Assembly: GCA_027596195.1 (NCBI GenBank)
Contig: JADGJG010000474.1
Span: forward strand, 1-18,828
Source of the DNA: Podochytrium sp. JEL0797
Lineage: Eukaryota > Chytridiomycota > Chytridiomycetes > Chytridiales > Chytriomycetaceae
DNA length: 18,828 bases
Direction: 5' to 3'
Shown: piece after piece, positions 1-10,600 of the stretch
Layout of the letters: the number at the start of each line of letters is the position of its first letter
Position numbering within the stretch: the first letter of the stretch is position 1
Made by a program: the position numbers and the translations under genes
Notes under the pieces: model-generated
What the model saw: the letters and a program-made list of their open reading frames with translations, nothing else
The model's database searches: none
What the model was told of the DNA's origin: nothing

Positions 1-395
1 ATATTTGTCGAGACGAGCATCCCCTCTTGTTCTTTACGCCTTCAAGGCCTTCGCTGTCGCATATATCCACTTGTTTGGGACAGGAAGTCCCGAGTTGGCC
101 AGGGTGGCGCGGAGCCTGGCAAACACCATACGCAGGGGGCCGGACCAGCCCTCTCATGGAAGTTATTACAATTTAGATATTGATTTTAATGGGGGGAGTC
201 TTGGTGCATTCGGTTAGAAAAGCGTTTTTTCTTTTGGGGGTCAAACAAACAGACCTTTTCCTCAAACGAGATCCTCGCGCGTTCTCCGGAATTTGTGGAA
301 CTTGAAATTCGAACAAGGAATATATTCCGTTGAGGGGTTTCCTTACTTGAGAAAAAAAAACGCACAACAGAAAAAATAATAGGTTCGGGAGTTTT
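1..395. other. left edge, no supported gene
   Basis: Positions 1-165 are distinctly GC-richer than the AT-rich stretch 166-395. Two short minus-strand readings exist. One is open from an ATG at 157 to the window edge (about 52 codons). The other runs down to a TAA at 34-36 and reads like the tail of an exon, with mostly G- or C-ending codons. A plus-strand frame covers 5-217 but begins with TTG. None resembles a family I recognise. The 166-395 stretch holds A/T runs and nothing else that I can see. Confidence 0.3.
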
Positions 396-590
396 TTATT
401 TAAAACCACGGGTGAATCGAATCAGTGGGTGCAGAGGAACGCACCCAAAGATGCATAACAGGACATCGATCAGGAGCCGCCCCGGTTCCACCGGGTCTTG
501 CTGTAGAATCAGACGGGCTTCGTCGAGATCGGGAAATCTGAACGTCGTCAGGTCGACCAGAAACTCAGTGGAGATCCGGTGAAGATTCAT
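396..590 (-). pseudogene. truncated tandem copy of the neighbouring F-box gene
   Basis: This 64-codon minus-strand frame repeats the N-terminal part of the F-box gene just upstream. Both share the core IDVLLCI.G..PLH.LIRFTR, preceded by an acidic PD.DE and a QDP motif. DNA similarity is plain between about 410-480 and 1478-1545 and stops abruptly at about 409, within the F-box. The frame then reads four more residues and stops in AT-rich DNA. The second half of the F-box and all LRR-like sequence are missing, so a working substrate adaptor is unlikely. It lies 51 bp beyond the stop codon of the intact gene in the same orientation, which suggests tandem duplication followed by truncation. It could still be transcribed as a short peptide. 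Confidence 0.7.
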
Positions 591-641
591 TTATTGGCAA
601 TTTATTGATTAGAATTAAAAAGAAAGTACGTGGGTGGATTT

Positions 642-1652
642 TCATCCAATCACAACAACCCCACTCCCACCCTCCACACAACACTCCAGCCCCAACACCC
701 CTTCCCTCCTCAACTCCCTCACATCCACCCTCAAATCCCCACGCCCACCCACACCCGCGGATGGACTCCACGCATCCACCTCCAACACGCGCAACACATG
801 TGACAGAGTCATCCGTCGGACCACCGTGTCCACGAGGAACTGCACGTCTTGGTCAAACGGGGCTTGGAGGCCTGCGAACCGGAGAGTGTGGAGGTGCTGG
901 AATTGTGTGGAGGGGAAATCGCGGAAAGTGCGGTGTGGTGCTTTCAACCGCATGTTGTGAAACACGAGGATGGAGAGGAGAGGGAATTGGGAGGCGAGGC
1001 TCATGATGTCTTGGGGGAATGGGGAATCGATGTGGAGGGAAGTGAGTGTGGGTGGAGTCATGAGAAGGATGACGTTGAAATGTGGGTTGTAGGTGGTTCG
1101 TTTAATGTGTAAGGTTTTGAGGCGTGTGCAAGCGATGAGGAAGCGGAGGCAGTCGCTGGAGAAGTTGTAGTGTGTGATGTTGAGGGTGGTGAGGTGGGTG
1201 GAGAAGGGGGCGAGGTCGAAATCGTTTAGGGGGAAAGGGCCGGTGAGGGTTATAGAGCGGATTTGCGGGGGTTTGAGTTGGCAGGAGGCGAGCCATTCGT
1301 TCAATTCGGCAATCCTGCGTGCGTTTTTTTGGTTTGTATCGATTGTGACGTTTTGGACGCAGCGGTTGGTGAGGTGGGGGAGGAAGTGGACCACCGGGGA
1401 TGGGATGGTGAATGTATGGGATTGCCATAGTGAGGAGGTGTAGAGGAGAGCGTGTCGCAGAGACCGGTTGAGGCGGGTGAATCGAATCAGTTGGTGCAGC
1501 GGAAGGAATCCACAGATGCATAAGAGGACATCGATCGTGAGGAGCGCTGGTTTTGGAGGGTCTTGCAGTGGAATCAGAGGGGATTCGTCGGGATCGGGAA
1601 GGCTTTCGATGATGGGGGAGGTCAGTTCGAGCAATGCCAATTTCGATTCCAT
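642..1652 (-). CDS. F-box protein with leucine-rich-repeat-like C-terminus
   Basis: A single-exon gene of 336 aa. Residues about 36-80 form an F-box: a Pro-rich lead, then ALLTIDVLLCICGFLPLHQL, an N-R-S-L-R segment, and a Leu-Trp near its end. F-box domains bind Skp1 in SCF ubiquitin ligases. Downstream, several LxxLxI-type segments (RSITLTG, LTTLNITH, LKTLHIKR, LTSLHID, LHTLRFAG) look like leucine-rich repeats, the usual substrate-recognition part of such proteins. The frame is open upstream to 1730, but the extra residues are Phe-rich and encoded by a T-rich leader, so I chose the ATG at 1652. The last 70 or so residues are Gly/Arg-rich and coded by G-rich DNA, unlike the C-rich first part. 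The substrate is unknown. A truncated copy follows it at 396-590. Confidence 0.7.
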   Translation of the reverse strand: MESKLALLELTSPIIESLPDPDESPLIPLQDPPKPALLTIDVLLCICGFLPLHQLIRFTRLNRSLRHALLYTSSLWQSHTFTIPSPVVHFLPHLTNRCVQNVTIDTNQKNARRIAELNEWLASCQLKPPQIRSITLTGPFPLNDFDLAPFSTHLTTLNITHYNFSSDCLRFLIACTRLKTLHIKRTTYNPHFNVILLMTPPTLTSLHIDSPFPQDIMSLASQFPLLSILVFHNMRLKAPHRTFRDFPSTQFQHLHTLRFAGLQAPFDQDVQFLVDTVVRRMTLSHVLRVLEVDAWSPSAGVGGRGDLRVDVRELRREGVLGLECCVEGGSGVVVIG

Positions 1653-1791
1653 TTTGGGAAGAGCGACAGAAGTTGGACAGAAGTGCGACACAAAAAAAAA
1701 AAAACACGCGAAAGGAAACACTTCGAGCATGTTTTGTTAACATCTCCACCTCTTATTACAAACAATAACGCGGTGCTTTCAACTTCTCCTT

Positions 1792-2795
1792 TCACTTCAA
1801 CCCCAACCACCTGCGCACCGCCTCCTCATCCCCCTCCACAGCAGGAGGGCCCAACACCTCATCCGCATTCGTCACCACATCCTTCAACTTCTCCACCGCC
1901 AAATGCGGCCACGCGCGCGCAATTCCCGTCACCACGCCTTCAAAAAGCCTCTCATTCCCAACCACATTCAAATGCAAATCGTCCACAAAGAACTGCTTCA
2001 ACACTTCCGAGGAGGGATCGAAATCGGGGTTCTCGTATTCTTTGGAGGGGAGGAACACGTCCCAAGTGTTGAGGAGGGCGAGGTGTGTGTGGGACCATGA
2101 CTGTAAGTGGAACGATTCCACAGCTTCGGTACAGGCAGCACGGTAGAGGAGGGCGTTTTTGTAGAGGTGAGTTCCGGCTTCGAAGGCACACATGGGCGGG
2201 GGGGTCATGACGAGAATGTGTGCATGCGGGGCCACGGTGTGCAGGTTCGAAATGATTTCGCCCAAGAAGGTCCGGTATTTTTCGATCGGAACGTGTCGCC
2301 CGTTGGGTAGCTCGGCGTAATCGTTTGTTCCAATCATAAGGGTGATGAGCTTCACATTATGGAGGGAGTGGAAGAGTGGGGAGATTGTGAATTTGAGCCA
2401 CCAGGTGTTGAAGGAGCCGAATCCGCGGATGTTGACGTTGAGGCGACGGGAGTAGTGTTGGGTCAGGAGAAGACCCCATCCACCCGGTCGATTCCCGCCC
2501 CACTGATTAATATGTTTTAAATCAATCAAAAGCGGGGTGCGGGACACACCTCTGTGAGAGAGTCACCAATGAGGACAATCTGGTCATAAGTGAGGGATTC
2601 GTTCGCTGCTGTTGTTGCGGAAGTACGGTTCCCCGATAAAAGCGATAACCACGTGTTTTGGTCTCCGCGCAGGCCATGGGATGACATTTTTTCGACACCA
2701 AAGAGGAATGAGGAAATGGCCAGGAGACAACACGCGAAACGGAGCCGATTTGTGCATAAACCAAAGCGTTTGAAAATGGCAATAATCGGTGACAT
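1792..2795 (-). CDS. GDSL/SGNH hydrolase, isoamyl acetate esterase-like
   Basis: Two exons, 2795-2550 and 2502-1792, joined across a 47-nt GT-AG intron (phase 0), give 318 aa. The SGNH blocks are in order: block I IGDSLTE with nucleophile Ser79, interrupted by the intron straight after the Glu; block II around Gly109 (RGFGSFNT); block III IGTND at 139-143 (Asn142); block V D256-D-L-H259. The joined E-W-G-G-N-R-P-G-G-W-G reading resembles fungal isoamyl acetate hydrolase-type esterases, which cleave small acyl esters; the true substrate is not knowable here. Those enzymes are about 240 aa. The extra 70 N-terminal residues carry a basic stretch and a hydrophobic segment (about 19-34), suggesting a signal anchor. 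The frame is open further upstream to 2942, but that would overlap the divergent gene's leader, so the ATG at 2795 is preferred. Confidence 0.8.
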
Positions 2796-2982
2796 TTTGG
2801 CGCAGAATTCAAGAGCAAAACATGGAGAATGCACCCCATCATTGGAACTCACAACGGACGGACCAGTCCCTCTTTTTCTCCTTTCAATCAGATAATAAAC
2901 AATGCGAATGAAACGTAATCTTATTTTGAAAACAAGCGCCACTTTCTTTTTCAGTCAAGAATTGTCAGAAAAGTGCGATCAA
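2796..2982. promoter_or_regulatory. divergent promoter between esterase and chitin synthase
   Basis: Only 187 bp separate the chosen start codons of the esterase (-) and the first chitin synthase (+), so both promoters must share or overlap this stretch. A possible 5'-UTR intron for the chitin synthase lies at 2915-2954: donor GTAATC, then a pyrimidine tract ending in TTTTTCAG. Splicing there would put the upstream ATGs at 2902 and 2908 out of frame with the protein. This supports the ATG at 2983 as the start. No clear TATA box was identified. Confidence 0.4.
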
Positions 2983-5900
2983 ATGGCAGATCGTTCAGCA
3001 CGGGCAGCGCAATCAAACCACGACAGATCAGACGAAGAGTCAAAGACCAAAGAAGGACACCACCGTCGCCGCGTCAGAAGCAACCAATCGGACAACGTCG
3101 ACACTAGTTCAATTCAGTCGGTCAACGTGATCGCTGCGCCCTCAAAAACCACAGCATTGGGTCCAGTGACACCTACCCAAAATTACTCGAAATCGCAATC
3201 TCAGCCACGTCCGCCTTCTTCGTCGGGACAATACGACCGGTCTGTCTCGCAGGATCCACCGAAACAGAAACTCCCGCCGCCTCCTCAAAAACCAGCACCA
3301 GCGCCTCCAAACAATAAGGATCAACTCGCTTCGTCCTCTGCTTCAAATTACACCAGCGATCTCCCTTTGAAATCGTCCGAGACTGATCAACCCACCAAGA
3401 AAAAGCATCACAAATCCCCGTCGAACGAAAAGAACGAGCATTCTAAAACGCGCCCGTCGGATTCTGTTACTTCAAAGCAGATTAATATCCCTGGTTCTTC
3501 GGGTCTGCCCGGCGATCTCGAGAAAGCCTCAAGCTCCGTCGTTCCTACCAAACCAAAACACAAATCACACGATATCAACAGATCAGACTCCGCTGGGAGT
3601 GTGAGAAGTATCAGTAGTGCAAATGCCGGTGTTGTTGAAACGGCCAATGCTCCGGCCACTCAAAATCTGCATGGCCGAGAAAAGTCCGATTCTGCGAATC
3701 CAAAAAAATCAAAGAAGCCTCATCAATTGCAGCAATCGGATGATGTGAGGAGTCCTGAATCCGAGTCGTTGGCTGATAAGCATGCCATGAATATTCAAAA
3801 ACTTTTGGTGTTGCATGAACAGGAAAAATCCGGCGTCTCCATCGCACCAAAAAGTCCAGCCGCCGTTCCTGAACAGAAACCCAGTCCATTAATTAAGTCA
3901 GAGTCTGTGACTCTCAAGTCGCCGAGTGTTCTGGAAAAGTCGCCTCCGAAGCATTCGAATCATTCATCTGCCTCGAACCTGCACCGGTCAAATTCCAAAA
4001 AGAATCTCATGATTCCGGGCAGTGCCTTGCAAAATGAAATCAAGCAGGATGCCTCGGATGATGATGAAGACGAACCAGTTCAAACTGTCAAAGAAAAGTC
4101 AAGAAACAAGAAGTCGCAGCAAAATCCGTCCTCAGTCGTTGACATTCCCACTGATTCAGAGCCCAGACGCCCAAAATCTACACAAAAAAACTCGTCTACT
4201 GTGGTTGATATTGTGCCGGAACCGAAGGGTCTGAAATCCGCCCTCAAGCCTTCTTCGTCCACTCCAGCCACAGCATCTCCATTATCGCAGACCTTTTCTC
4301 CATCAACAACTCCAAGAGTATTTGAAAAACATCTTGGTCCGTTATCCATGGATGACTATGAGGCCGCCGGGAGTCCTGCGTTGAAAGGATTTTTCGCTCG
4401 CTCACGCCAAGCAAGACAGTCTTCTATTAGAGCTATTCCGTTGAAGAATGGGCGCTTTGTATTGGAGCTGCCTGTATCGCAAAATGCATATGCGGGAATG
4501 AAGTACGATGCCGAGTCTGATAACGGAGAAGAATTTGGAAAATTGAAGTACGTTCTTCGATGATATCAAATCCATTGTAACACAATTTCCAGATATACAG
4601 CCATCACTTGTAAACCAGACGAATTTAAAAAATCCAATTATGAGCTTCGACAGGTCAAATATAAGCGGAAGACGCGAATCGCACTTGTGATCACAATGTA
4701 AACACATTATCTTCCGTTAGAACTCTCACTGAACGCATCATAGGTACAACGAGGACGATATCTTATTCTGCAAATCTCTTCGCGCTGTCAGGAAAAACAT
4801 TTCTTATCTATGCGCAGGCCAACCTCACTGGCACGAAGAGTCCTGGAAAGAAATTGTTGTCGTTATCGTTTCAGATGGACGTGCCAAAATCAATCCTAGT
4901 GTCTTGACTGTGATGGGGGTCATGGGGCTCTACATGGACAACCTGATCAAAGAGAAAGTCAACGACAAAGAAGTTCAAGCCCACATGTTCGAATACACGT
5001 GCCAATTGAGCGTCGATATGACATTAAAAAATCGCCGAGACCAAACAGATGAAGGCATCACGATGGTGCCTTGCCAGACAATTTTCTTGCTCAAAGAGAA
5101 GAATGCGAAAAAAATCAACTCACATCGGTGGTTTTTCAACGCGATTTGCGAGGTTCAATTAAACCTATGTGTAATATTACTCCACTTCTGACACTTTGTT
5201 ATACTAGACTCTCGACCCGGAAGTGTGCATTCTCCTCGATGTTGGCACAAAACCAACAAAAGAATCCCTCTACCATCTCTACAATGGTAAATTCTCTATC
5301 CTCAGCTTTCTGTTTACTGACCATTCCCTCCTATGCATAGCTTTTCGATATAACGAGAACGTCGGTGGCGCGTGTGGAGAAATCGCGGCAGAGGTTGGCA
5401 AACTCGGAAAGAACCTCTTGAACCCGCTCGTGGCCGTGCAAAACTTTGAATACAAAATGTCGAATATTTTGGACAAGCCGCTCGAGTCGGTTTTTGGATT
5501 CATTGCTGTTCTTCCCGGGGCCTTCAGCGCATACCGGTTCGAAGCTCTGAAGGGCACGCCGTTGGAATGCTACTTCAAGGGAGAAACTCCGCATGGAGAT
5601 AATGTAGCCGAAGCGAATATGTATCTGTGAGTATTGCTGGTTCATTAGCTCAAGCTGCTTTACTGATAGATGGTTTACAGTGCTGAGGACCGAATCCTCT
5701 GTTTCGAGCTGTGCATGAAAAAGGGGAAAAGCTGGCTCCTCAAATACGTCAAAAGCGCACGCGCCGAAACAGATGTTCCCACCGAATTGCATGAGCTCAT
5801 TTCCCAGCGAAGACGGTGGTTGAACGGATCCTTCTTTGCAGCAGTTCATGCAACAACCAATTGGGTCCGGATATTGGAGTCAAAGCATTCAGCACTTCGA

Positions 5901-7210
5901 AAAATTGCTCTGTTGATCGAATTCCTCTATAATTTGATCAATTTGATTTTTCAATGGTTCTATCTGGGAAATTTCTATTTGTCTTTCTACGTGAGTAGCG
6001 ATTCTTGAGTCGCTTTTTGATACTGATTTCTTACTTGTTACGCAAGTTTCTCTTCGCTGCTGCGAATGCAGGCACGGACGCGTCGGGAGTTGACCCCTTT
6101 TACCCGAACGGAAAGATCACATTCAACATCATCAACGAGATTTATGTGATTTCATTGATCACAATATTTATTCTCTCTCTTGGAAATCGGCCACAAGGAT
6201 CAAAAACCCTCTACGTCACTGTTTCCGTCATATTCACACTTCTCATGGTTCTCATGCTATTCATGGCAATCTGGACAGTAATTTTATCTATCACAACGTT
6301 CCAAAAAAGTGGCCAAACGTTTGCCGAGTATGCAAAGTCAAACAGCAGTTTTCTGGACATTGTTATCAGTATGGGGACTGTTTATGGCGTTTATTTCGCG
6401 AGCAGCCTGATTCACATGGATTTTGCACATTGCATCACGTGTACCCTCCAGTACTTGCTTCTGCTGCCCACATATGTCAACATCTTCATGGTTTATGCAT
6501 GTGAGTTGCGCCAAGCGATTTTTAAAAATTAACTTCCGTTTGGGATTTCAGTTTGCAATATCCACGACGTGACTTGGGGAACCAAAGGCGAAAATGTGGC
6601 TGCACCTGTGGGCGTCGTCAAGACTGAATCGGATGGAAAGAATGAAATTGCAATGGTGGAGGTCCCGGAAGGACCAGAGGAAATTGATGCCATTTGGGAA
6701 GATAACAATGCCGTGCTCCAAAAGAATGAGGATCAATTGGCAGCCCACCAAAGGGACAATACAGCCCCAAATATGAGTGATCAAACGAAGCATGATGGTT
6801 TGCGACTATTTTTACTTCAGATTCCAATCGTTTGCTGAATACAATTCTAGATTTCTTCAAGCAATTCCGTACACATGTAGTGTTGGGTTGGATTCTTTCA
6901 AATGTTCTTTTGGTGTTCATCTTCACAAACACAACCGTCGTCAACGATCTGTTTCCGAGCACATCTTTGAATTCTTCCGTGAATCCGTGAGCCGTTCTTT
7001 CAAAGGCTATGTTTCCAAGGTGTTGATCAAATGTTCTATAGATACCTGACCTTTCTCTTTTGGTCTGTTGCGGGAATGTCAGTAATCCGACTCTTGTTTT
7101 CAATGTTCTTCATGTTGATTTGGTGGGATGAACGATTCCGCGAAACTGGGGAGCGCAGACGAATGTTTAGAAATCAGGAGAAAGAAAAGGTTTATCCCGA
7201 GTCCTTTTAA
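2983..7210 (+). CDS. chitin synthase, Division I type, long N-terminal tail (copy 1)
   Basis: Ten exons: 2983-4547, 4593-4697, 4744-5152, 5208-5286, 5341-5626, 5681-5990, 6047-6500, 6552-6797, 6851-6986, 7042-7210. Together they give 1252 aa. The enzyme is a processive plasma-membrane GT2 that makes chitin from UDP-GlcNAc. Residues 1-470 are Ser/Pro/Lys-rich and probably disordered. A chitin synthase N-terminal domain (about 478-535) includes [13 protein letters not shown] and YTAITC. The catalytic core has MYNEDD (557-562), VSDGRAKIN (599-607), LLDVGTKP (702-709), EDRIL (817-821) and QRRRW (857-861). About seven membrane helices follow, with the family's WGTKG at 1078-1082. There is no myosin motor domain. 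The ATG at 2983 is used; the frame is open to 2902, but those 27 residues look like leader and intron sequence. AATAAA lies at 7240. Confidence 0.93.
4123..4239 (+). repeat. 22-residue imperfect repeat in the chitin synthase tail
   Basis: Residues 381-388 (NPSSVVDI) recur as 403-410 (NSSTVVDI). Each is followed by an S/P-E-P pair and a Pro/Lys-Ser segment, giving a period of 22 residues. It lies in the disordered N-terminal tail of copy 1 and is absent from copy 2. Confidence 0.5.
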
Positions 7211-7293
7211 AACAGTAATAATAGTAAAGAAATAATAGCAATAAAAAAGAGGGAGTTTGGAAAAAAATTGTCAGTTTCCCCCCTCCCTCTTCG

Positions 7294-10200
7294 ATGCCAA
7301 CATCACGTCAGCAATCCGTCTCCGACGATGCTGATGACGATATATCAAATAGCGAAGGATTTATCTCTCCCTCGGCGTCTAAATCAGAAGGATTGTCCCT
7401 CGGCTTGACGATCCAAACAAATCCAATCGCACTCAAGAAAGAAGCCGAATATTTTGCCAATGCAGGCGACAGCTCAAAAGGAGACGAATTTCTCGCGCCT
7501 TCAGCATCCAAATCAGAAGGCTTGGACCCTGGCTTGATGATCCAACCAAACGAGACTGCACGGAGGATCGAAGCCGAATATTTTGCGAATGACAGTAATA
7601 CCAGCACGGATCCGACCAGTTCTGTGACCTCCACTCTGAACTATGACTCTTTCGAAAGTATTCCCGTTTACGGGGGAAATCCCGAAATGGCGGAATCGAA
7701 CAAACGGCAATCGCGAGTAAAATTCACAAAGCCTCTACTTTCGATCGAAACAGAAACGATTCTTGTTGATGGAAACACGAAAACGACGAAAACGCGAATT
7801 ATGGCCGGAAGAAGGCAATCCTCTATCCGAGCAGTCCCTTTGGAAGATGGCAGATTCACAATGGAAATGCCAGTTTCTCAAAATGTATGCGCAGGAATGC
7901 CTTACGATGCTACGTCCGAAAATGGGGAAGAATTCGGAAACTTGAAGTATGCTTCTTTCGTGCGCTTAAAGGAAAACTGACACACGTTGCAGATATACCG
8001 CAATTACTTGCAAACCGGACAACTTTGCCAAATCCAACTACGAACTTCGGCAGATTAAATATAAGCGAAAAACGCGTATGGCGATCGTGATCACAATGTG
8101 AGATTTCAATCGCCATTCTGAATTCGAACATTAACTTTTCATGAAGGTTCAACGAGGATGACGTATTATTCTGTAAAACGTTCCGAGCGATCGTCAAAAA
8201 CATATCTTATTTGTGCTCTGGGAAACCTCACTGGAAAGAAATGTCCTGGAAAGAAATTGTAGTAGTTATCGTTGCAGATGGACGCTCCAAAATCAATCCT
8301 AGAGTTTTGACTGTGATGGGAGTCATGGGGCTCTACATGGATGGCTTGATCAAAGAAAAAGTCAACGACAAAGACGTCGAAGCTCACATGTTTGAGTACA
8401 CGTGCCAATCCAGTATCGACAAGACATTGCGAAATCGTCGCGACCGAACAGATGAAGGAATCAGGATGGTGCCTTGCCAAACAATTTTCTTGCTCAAGGA
8501 GAAGAATGCGAAAAAGATCAATTCTCATCGGTGGTTTTTCAAAGCAATTTGCGAGGTAAAGAAGAACCTTCTTAAACGTATAGCTTAAAAGATCTCCAGG
8601 TTCTTGATCCGGAAATCTGCATTTTACTGGATGTGGGCACGAAACCGCACAAGGATGCTCTGTATCATCTCTACAACGGTAATTATTTCGTCACTGCGCC
8701 ATTTATTGAGTAATGTTCTTTAATTTATAGCTTTCCGTTATGACGAGGACGTTGGCGGCGCCTGTGGCGAAATTGAGGCCGAAATCGGTAAAATGGGAAT
8801 CAACCTCTGGAATCCCCTCGTGGCCGTACAAAACTTTGAATACAAAATGTCGAATATTCTGGACAAATCCCTTGAGTCCGTTTTCGGGTTTATTGCTGTT
8901 CTTCCTGGGGCTTTTAGTGCGTACCGATTCACAGCTTTGAAGGGAGAGCCGTTGACGTGCTACTTCAAGGGCGAAAATGCCTATGGGCAGAATGTCGCTG
9001 AAGCGAATATGTACCTGTGAGTATGGTTCATTCTTGTCGTATTCTCTGTTGCTTTTCTAACCAAATGGGTGCGTGCGTCGATTCGCAGTGCTGAGGATCG
9101 AATTCTCTGCTTTGAACTGTGCATGAAAAAAGGAAAAAGCTGGCTCCTCAAATACGTCAAGAGTGCCAAAGCCGAAACAGATGTCCCCACCGAATTTCAC
9201 GACTTGATCTCGCAGCGACGACGGTGGTTGAACGGATCCTTCTTTGCAGCAGTTCACGCGGCAACAAACTGGGTCCGGATATTCGACTCCAAACACTCTC
9301 TGCCGCGAAAGATTGCCCTCTTGTTTGAGTTTATATTCAACTCCATAAACTTGATGTTTCAGTGGTTTTATCTGGGCAACTTCTACTTGTCTTTCTATGT
9401 GAGTCGCACATTTTGAACCTGCATGCGTGAATATCTCATTCAATTCAAAAATATTCAGTTTCTGTTTGCCGTCGCCAATAGCGGAACCGATACGGCAATA
9501 ATTGATCCGTTCTACCCCAACGGCCAAACTGTCTTCAGCATCATCAACGAGATTTATCTTCTCGCGTTAATCACCATCTTCATCCTGTCGCTTGGAAACA
9601 GGCCACAAGGCTCCAAACGCCTCTACCTTATTGTCTCTATCGTTTTCACTGTTTTGATGGTGTTCATGCTCGTTATGGCTGTTTGGACAATTTGGCTCAC
9701 TTTTGGCACGTTCAAAGCGAGTGGTCAATCCTTCACAGATTATTTAAATTCAAACACAAGTTTCAGAGATATTGTCGTTAGTATGGCCACTGTGTATTGC
9801 GTTTATGTTTTAAGTAGCTTGATTCATGGAGATTTATGGCATTGCGGAACCTGTACATTTCAGTACACTTTCTTGTTACCTACATATGTCAATATCTTCA
9901 TGGTATATGCATGTGAGTCTTACGGGGCCAGGTTTCTCGATTTTCGTATGTTTGATTTTCAAACATTTTAGTTTGTAACATTCACGACGTGACCTGGGGA
10001 ACCAAAGGAGAAACCGCTGCTGCATCTATTGGTGCTGTGCAAACACAACAAACAGCTGATGGGAAGACAATTGCCAACGTGGAAGTTTTCGAAAGGAAAG
10101 AGGATATTGACTCGGCTTGGGAAGAGATGCACGAAAAGCTGAAAATGAACAACATACAACTGGATGGTCATCAGACAAATAACGAACCTCAAAAACCGAG

Positions 10201-10600
10201 TGCTCAAACGGAACATGATGGTTTGCGACTATTTTTATTTATCATCATCGATTATCATTTGTGCTCAATGCCATGTTGTTAGACTTCTTCAAACAGTTTC
10301 GAACCAATGTAGTTCTCGGTTGGATCCTCTCAAATGTCCTTTTGGTGTTCATTTTCACAAACTCAGCCGTCTTGGATGCACTGTTTCCAAACTCGTCCAA
10401 AAATCGGACGATCAATCCGTAAGAATTATTGCATGTCCCTTTCATTTTTGATTCCTTAATAATTTGAGTGCAACAGATATCTGTCCTTTTTGTTCTGGTC
10501 AGTAGCTGCAATGTCTGTTGTACGGTTTTTCTTTTCGGCTATTTTCATGATTGGATGGTGGGACGAACGCTCTCGCGAGACCAAGAAAAAAAGGTTTTGA
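7294..10600 (+). CDS. chitin synthase, Division I type, short N-terminal tail (copy 2)
   Basis: Ten exons: 7294-7946, 7993-8097, 8147-8555, 8600-8678, 8731-9016, 9089-9398, 9459-9912, 9972-10220, 10283-10418, 10477-10600. Together they give 934 aa. Exons 2-7 and 9 match copy 1 exactly in length, and exon 8 differs by one codon, so this is a tandem duplicate with every intron kept. Motifs: MFNEDD in place of [14 protein letters not shown] (296-303), [13 protein letters not shown] (513-517), QRRRW (553-557), WGTKG, and the same membrane helices. The N-terminal tail is only about 170 residues, bears a tandem 43-residue repeat, and is unrelated to copy 1's tail until the chitin synthase N-terminal domain ([13 protein letters not shown]). 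The C-terminus after the last helix is short and basic. The start lies 83 bp after copy 1's stop codon. Different tails suggest different trafficking or regulation, which is inference. Confidence 0.93.
7360..7590 (+). repeat. tandem 43-residue repeat in chitin synthase copy 2
   Basis: Two units, residues 23-56 (7360-7461) and 66-99 (7489-7590), share the pattern F-[IL][19 protein letters not shown], followed after a short gap by EAEYFAN. The period is 43 residues (129 bp). It lies before the conserved chitin synthase domains and looks like a short acidic, phosphorylatable tail motif that duplicated in place. Confidence 0.8.

Noticed and set aside
605..1112. Plus-strand open frames opposite the F-box gene
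   Set aside because: They are low-complexity Pro/His/Thr or Glu/Gly readings that mirror the skewed codon use of the minus-strand F-box gene.
7211..7293. Reading the two chitin synthases as one fused gene
   Set aside because: Copy 1 ends with a clear stop after its last membrane helix, an AATAAA follows, and copy 2 has its own ATG and N-terminal region.
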